From: Brachypodium distachyon
Taxonomy: Eukaryota; Streptophyta; Magnoliopsida; Poales; Poaceae
Reading direction: 5' to 3'
DNA length: 64,000 nucleotides
Assembly: GCF_000005505.3 (NCBI RefSeq)
Contig: NC_016133.3
Location: 31,613,008 to 31,677,007, forward strand
Position 1 is the first letter of the stretch. Each line of letters opens with the position of its first letter. Below are positions 58,701 through 64,000 of this stretch, one piece after another. The position numbers and the translations under genes were made by a program. The notes below the pieces were generated by a model that saw nothing but the letters and a program-made list of their open reading frames with translations, did not search any database and was not told where the DNA came from.

Positions 58701-59543
58701 TGCTGATTCACATCCATCCTTCGAGCTGTCACTTCAGTTGCACTCTAAAATGGACAAGATGGCACATCACTATTCATTTTCTGTCATTTCCTTGCCAACC
58801 TTACCTTTTGTTGTTCAGATGTTCTCTGCTGCTGTTGATGTTCAAAGATTTCTTGATTGGCGTTTGTCTTCTCTTTATTTCCTACCTCCCTTGTTTTCTG
58901 ATTCGTGTTTAGGTCTCTTACATGTGATGCATGGATAGGTGCATCCGAACATAGATTTTTGTTTCCTTCAGTGCTGAATCAGATGTCACTCTCTTCAGGC
59001 TGCCAGACAGATGCATGGACGTGAGGATTATCAAAGACTGGCTGGTGTCACAGGGTATGCCTTTTGCAGATTGTCGTCCTTCCAGAATACTCTTAATTGT
59101 GCCTGGGAAGTTTTCAGTGAAAGATAATCCTTTTGGCAGGTACTCAAGTAGCTCTCTTGAACTGATGATCCCAAATAGTTCTCTGGGATCTGTTCTTGGA
59201 GCTGGTGGTGTGAATCTAGCAGAGATCCGCCAGGTACCTGCTATGCTCTCTACCTGAACTGCGAATGTGACTATCATCCATTTGAACCGGTCTTCATTAT
59301 TTCCTTTAATAGTCAAACAGTATTTCTCATGTAAGTTCTCATTGATCTCAGATCTCTGGTGCAAGAATGAAGTTACTTGAAGGCCATCCTGGCTCTTCGG
59401 AGTCCATTATGGAGATCCAGGGTATGCCGGACCAAGTAAGAGCCGCACAGAGCCTTCTGCAAGGCTTCATTGGTGCTAACAGCAGCCAGAGCAAGCAGCC
59501 ATCCCAGTCTTCTCGCGATGTCCATTACCCAAGGTGGAACTAG
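55785..59543 (+). CDS. RNA-binding protein with five KH domains (HEN4/At4g18375-like)
   Basis: Seven coding exons: 55785-56420, 56919-57341, 57439-57684, 57805-58530, 58999-59054, 59140-59233 and 59352-59543. They total 790 residues, in phase. Five KH domains have their RNA-binding GxxG loops: GRGG 62-65, GKGG 175-178, GKSG 315-318, GEGG 398-401 and GAGG 716-719. The N-terminus is basic and Ser/Arg-rich (nuclear-type). Between KH4 and KH5 is a 230-residue disordered linker containing nine-residue YGRPANDP-type repeats, then RAGNSN repeats. The architecture matches the plant poly(C)-binding KH group that includes HEN4 and At4g18375, whose members act in nuclear pre-mRNA processing. RNA targets here are unknown. 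The ATG at 55785 is the first in frame after the acceptor at 55780. An in-frame ATG 5' of that acceptor (55656) would require intron retention. Confidence 0.9.
56632..56680. mobile_element. Minimal 49-bp Stowaway MITE in a KH gene intron
   Basis: CTCCCTCCGTTCCTAAATA and its near-complement at the right are separated by only a few bases, with TA at 56630-56631 and 56681-56682. It consists almost entirely of the two inverted ends and could fold into a hairpin. Confidence 0.85.
57970..58200 (+). repeat. 27-bp coding minisatellite in the KH gene
   Basis: Eight to nine units of ccatatgggagacctgccaa plus 7 bases, encoding PYGRPANDP-like nonapeptides. Units at 58090-58190 are nearly identical and the earlier ones diverged, so the array seems to have grown from its right side. 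The length stays a multiple of three. Confidence 0.9.
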
Positions 59544-60817
59544 ATCCTAGTATGGTGGTAGAGAAAGACAGAACTCAATATACAACTCTGGGTCAATTGC
59601 CATGCTGATGTTTTTGGAACTCTGAGGAGCACCACATTTAGCTAGAACGTGCAAATTGTAACTTAGATCATGTTTGTTGACAAGTAATCTGGGGTTCTGT
59701 TTCTATTGGCAAAGGATGTATTGAATGAAATATATCTGATCACAACAGTTGCATGTGCTCTGAAGTTGTACATGGAACTTGGATGCTTGAACCTGTCATT
59801 ATATGTGGTGCTATTTAGGTCAGACACTAAATGATTTTCTCTGTGACTGGCCGAACTCTTGTTATTTTGCTGACGCTGTTAGAGGCTTTGCAGGCCAAGT
59901 TATATCAGCACTCTAGAGTTCCAAATTCTGATTTCTGAAAATACTCCACCCAGAAGTGAGCAAGAAATATGCTACTCCTACTCAAGTGTCGCTGATTTAG
60001 TGCAATTTTGTATTCCTCCGTCCAACAAAAGATTTATCAAGTTTATCAAAATTTGGATGTATCTAGGCATGACTTAGTGTATAGATACATTCAAATTTGA
60101 TCAAATTTGAGACATACTTTGTTGGATGGAGGGAGTACTAGAGCTGTACTAAAACAAAACATGGAGTAGTACTGTTATTGCAGACAGCATGAAACGTTGC
60201 TCCCTGCTTGAAGGCATTGTCCTTGAAGTAATGTCACTTAATTCTCCGGAATAAATATATTGTTTGTTGGATGGGCTATTTTATGTGAAGACGTTTTAGT
60301 ATTGCATGGTTTTTTACATGGTTGTGTTGCATGCAACCGCAGCCTATCGTCCTGTTTGGCATTTCTTGCCAATTTTTCAATTATCATTTTTATTTAAGGA
60401 TTAAAATTCATTGGCTAAAAACATCACGTGAAATAACATTAGGCCTCCATCAGACCTAGCCAGATTATGATCCATGATAACCGAGTTTTGGAGTCAAACC
60501 ACCCCAGTAGGAACTAGGCAGACACTAGTAAAATTCAAATCTCTGCATTTAAAATTTGACAAATCAAGTAATGAATACCAAGGAATAAGTATAGCATACT
60601 GCACACAGACTCGTGCCCCGCGCAAAGCCTTTCATTATTATATGAGCAAAAGCAGGCTACTGCCTAGTGGCCTAACCAACCTAAGCACAATTGATATTAC
60701 ACCATCCACCTGGAGTTGTAACCAGTATGCAAGTATACACAAGAATTTAATCCACGAGCACATGATTCATGGAGAAAAGAAGCGAACAATAGTTGTTGCG
60801 GTAACTAGATGGGTTTC
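59544..60817. other. Convergent 3' regions of the KH and ALIX genes
   Basis: The two genes face each other. Apart from a Stowaway element at 60013-60135 nothing else is supported. The leftmost 200-300 bp should be the KH gene 3' untranslated region, and the rightmost part, from about 60480, that of ALIX. Confidence 0.5.
60013..60135. mobile_element. Stowaway MITE, 123 bp, downstream of the KH gene
   Basis: Left end TTCCTCCGTCCAACAAAAGA and right complement CTCCCTCCATCCAACAAAGT, with TA at 60011-60012 and 60136-60137. It shares the interior tttggatgtatcta-gcatgactta with the copy at 55194. Confidence 0.88.
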
Positions 60818-63800
60818 TCATTGAGGCCTGTAGTAATTGCTCTGGTGGTGAGGAGGGTAAGCCCCTGTGGCATTGTACGGTGGTTGTGGATAGGGCCCTG
60901 GTTGCTGCGGATGTGGCTGCTGCGCATTGTAGTACGGCCCCCGCCATCCAGGGTATGCAGGTTGGCCATAGTCGTGGCCGGGAGGTGGCTGATGCGGCGG
61001 TTGCTGGTACTGACCAGGGTGTGGTGCGCCGTATGGAGGTTGCTGCGATGGCGCACTGTATGGAGGTTGTTGTGGTGGCGCGCCATAGCTGGGGTATGGC
61101 TGTGAGTACGGAGCTCTCAGCTCTGGTTGGGAGTATCCTGCCCTCGAATCATTCACAGGTGCAGCAGCATAGGGGGACTGAGCACGAGGTGGTGGTGATG
61201 GACTGTGCTGATCTGGTGTACCAGAAGAGCTCCTCGGCATAGTTGCCTGGCTGGAAGATGAGAAGTTGAAACCTGCTAGCTTTCTTTGCACATCCTCGAT
61301 CATTTCACGGCACTGGATGTTTCGGGTCATTATGAAATCACCGCACTGCTGTTTTATGTTGCCAATTGCTTCCTGCGAGGAAGAATACTTCAGAATATAC
61401 TTAATGGTCCTACTAACAGGAGTCACCAGCATTTATATTTCAGCACAGTGGGAACGGAATGCAATCGACATGAAAACAAACCTGTATTTTCACATAAAAG
61501 TTTAGCCCATCGTTCATGTTCTTCTTAATATCTCGGTATTTAGTAACAGCCGCAGATATTTGCTGATAACATCTCTCCCGGGCAACTGAAAATTAAGTTT
61601 CACAAAGAAGGACCAGATGGTTCATTATTTGGGAAGGTCCGGTTTGTACATGTCAAAACCAATAAAATAAACACAACATAACTCGCAGACGGAGATATCA
61701 TTTCCATGGGAGATCTGAAGTAAGAAGTTAAGAATTCTCCAGCAGAACTACATAACATACTGACATAATGATTCTGCTAAAAGGTAGAGGAGAAATATGC
61801 ATAGAACCAACACCTGGCCTGCTAGTTTAAGTATATAACCAGTTCAAAGCATAAGAAAACTTTTTTTAGGAAGCAGAAGAAAACAGTATCAGTATGTATA
61901 ACTATAGCAGATAAAATTGCTCGAATTAGCCCAGTATATCCTAAGCAATAATGGTCGAACCTCGTTGGTACAAGGAAACAAGAAAAAGTTGGTTCACTCA
62001 TGGATCATTGCTGGGAAGGATGCAAGCAGGCAGCTCGTAAAGGCCGCATATAAGTCTAAAGTCGACCTTATGCTAATTTCAAACGAAAATACACCAAGTT
62101 AATTTTGAGTAATACTTATATGCAGGTTTTTAGGTGTCCCTGCTTGCATCCCTACTTATACACCACACTAAGAAGGGGCTGTCAAGGATGTGAATTTAAT
62201 CGTGGGATTCAACCATGTATATGAAGCACAGTACGCTTGATGAACAAATTTGAAGGGTTACCTTTGTAATCTTCTATATTGAATACACCAGAAAATTTCT
62301 CATTTTGTTCCTGTGGATGGACCCAAATATAGTTAATGTCAGATATGGGAAGAAAGAACATGTAAATATAGCATGCTTGACCATCTGAAATAATTTCAAT
62401 ATTGTCACTAGCATTCATTAATGTTAATTGCAAACCATAGATGCTATTACATAAAACTTCCAGAACAAAGGAATCTAAAGAGCAGACCAGACAATCTCAT
62501 TATCAGGACTAGGTAACTTACCTGTATTTGTAGCAATAAGTGCTCCTGCGCCACAATGTTGTCAGCGATTTCAGCACAGATTGGGTCGTACTTTGCAATC
62601 TCCTTCTTAAAAAGATCATCAGGTGACCCAACACCAGCCATCAATTTAGGGAGTATATCATCCTGTTAGAAAGACAAATGTATGTTCCATCGCACAAAAT
62701 GGGTGAATGTGACAACATCAAACGGATCATGTATCAAAATATAAGAGGCACTTCAGATGCTAGGTCCTTTAGATCGCCAAGGCACAAGGAACAGAAAAGA
62801 CATGCGCGTAAGAAACATTACATACATAATTTGACAATAAAAACTCATTAGTATGTCACATTCAAGGAAAATAAATAAATTCAAAACATGCAGTATGATT
62901 CTCTTTTAATAGTTACAGCAAAATTGTTCTCGAAAAAAGATGCATCTCATCATCAAGATCAAATATGCAATGTTCATAACAAATGCAAGACAAATAGACA
63001 CAAGCTCGTACTGTACAAATTCCAAGGCTGCCACAGCATATAGTCCAGACTAAATATAGTCTATGTACACATCAAAATAGTAAGTCAGAACAGAGAATGC
63101 ATGTACCTTTCTCTTCATTTCTTTAAGCATGTCTTCAAGACCTGCCCTTTCTTTTCCCAGAGATTCCAGTTGTCTCTATATCGACACATTTGATTAGTGT
63201 TTGCTAAGACTAAAACAGGTGAAGCTGCTACATTGTTTGCAAGCTAAGAAAAATAATTGTTTATTACCAAGCTTTGTTTAAGGGTTCCAACAATGGCATC
63301 TTCATTCCCATCCAAGGACATAATAGGCCTTGAAATACTTGGAAGTGCCGACTCTATCTGCAACATATAATGGCAGTCTGTAAATATCTAGAGATGAAGA
63401 CTTGTCTAATGCTTAATTGCAATTCATTGTGAAGCATACCAAGAAAGGCAATCTTCTAAAATCTAAAGAATATTTTAGTTCAATGTAATGTGAACACTTA
63501 CCGGTCTTCTGTCCAGAACAGACATTAAGGGATAGTGCTCCTTCACATCATGTTCAATCTTAGAATCACTATCACCAGCTGTCTTAAGATTAGCAGCAAA
63601 CAGATTCAGTCGATCTTGAATGTTTTTTGTTAGAGTGCTTGATTGGGGCCTAGTCCAACGACTCCCAAATTGGGTCCGAAATTGAGCATCTTCACTTGCC
63701 TCCTTCTGCAGCATCTCTTCAGTCTGAACAAGTAATTCCTGACTGACCCTCCTCAAATCCCTAAGCTGCTGCATCTCAGCTTCCAAGCCAGCAGGGCCAC

Positions 63801-64000
63801 CACTTACCTGCACAGCCTCAACGTCGTCCCTAAGATCTGAAGGTATGCTGATATGACCTTCCAATGAGTGAATAGAATCAGGCAAGTCCATTTCCTTCAG
63901 TCTGACTCTAGTGAGCTCACTAGCTTGCTGCAGTTTCTCGGCCTGGGTCCGGATGATATCATCTACCATCTCTGTGTACTTTGAAAGTGCCTTCATGCTG
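60818..64000 (-). CDS. ALIX: ALIX / BRO1-domain protein, C-terminal part (runs off the right edge)
   Basis: Seven minus-strand exons are visible: window edge-63502, 63357-63268, 63175-63107, 62662-62522, 62310-62262, 61585-61482 and 61372-60818, in phase, giving the last ~500 residues. The right-most exons encode the coiled-coil V domain (for example MLKEMKRK, KYDPICAEIADNIVAQEH). The last exon encodes a Pro/Tyr/Gln-rich tail with repeated QQPPYGAP-like units, ending YYRPQ. The N-terminal BRO1 domain, which binds ESCRT-III (SNF7), would lie beyond the window. In Arabidopsis ALIX links ESCRT-III to the AMSH3 deubiquitinase and is needed for vacuolar sorting and phosphate transporter turnover. 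Plant ALIX is about 850 residues, so roughly 60 percent is seen here. The exon touching the edge may start within the first four bases. Confidence 0.9.

Overview
The window is nuclear DNA of a grass, most likely a pooid (wheat, barley or Brachypodium relatives). The evidence is intron-rich plant genes with GT-AG junctions and GC-rich first exons, many Stowaway MITEs with CTCCCTCCGTTCC-type ends and TA target duplications, a PIF/Harbinger insertion with a TTA duplication, a Ty1-copia element primed by initiator tRNA-Met, and a mariner-like element of the plant DD39D type. Apart from the short repeats and the coding entries themselves, no RNA gene, CRISPR array or prokaryotic feature was seen. 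All exon boundaries were worked out by hand from splice sites, reading phase and family conservation.

Layout, left to right. 1-6.65 kb: a dead copia retrotransposon (152-bp LTRs, intact primer site and polypurine tract) carrying a nested Harbinger element, with its right junction tandemly duplicated. 6.7-8.5 kb: traces of an unrecognised minus-strand gene, a shared TATA-containing promoter, and an intronless RING-H2 gene. 11.1-13.8 kb: a seven-exon plastid WAT1/EamA-type transporter. 14.9-18.2 kb (minus): a six-exon DUF789 gene. 18.9-24.4 kb: repeat-rich spacer with a tandem duplication that was later hit by a MITE. 24.4-30.4 kb: a full-length 6-kb mariner-like element with a frameshifted transposase. 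31.5-33.1 kb: Harbinger-like fragments. 34.6-38.2 kb: a seven-exon half-size ABCG transporter. 39.0-43.3 kb: the HAKAI RING E3 ligase gene, a component of the m6A methyltransferase complex, with MITEs and a duplication in its large intron. 46.0-51.7 kb (minus): an 18-exon katanin p80 WD40 subunit whose expected start codon reads ATC. 55.8-59.5 kb: a five-KH-domain RNA-binding protein with an in-frame 27-bp minisatellite. 60.8-64 kb (minus): the 3' two-thirds of ALIX, an ESCRT-associated protein, running off the right edge.

The host genes do not form a pathway. They are ordinary housekeeping or developmental genes (transport, ubiquitination, m6A writing, microtubule severing, RNA binding, endosomal sorting), with transposons in the spacers and introns. 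The most notable points are the RanBP2-like zinc finger where a copia gag zinc knuckle would be expected, the mariner element together with a HAKAI-intron MITE that shares its termini, the internally verified MITE insertion in one of two tandem repeats, and the apparent loss of the katanin p80 AUG.
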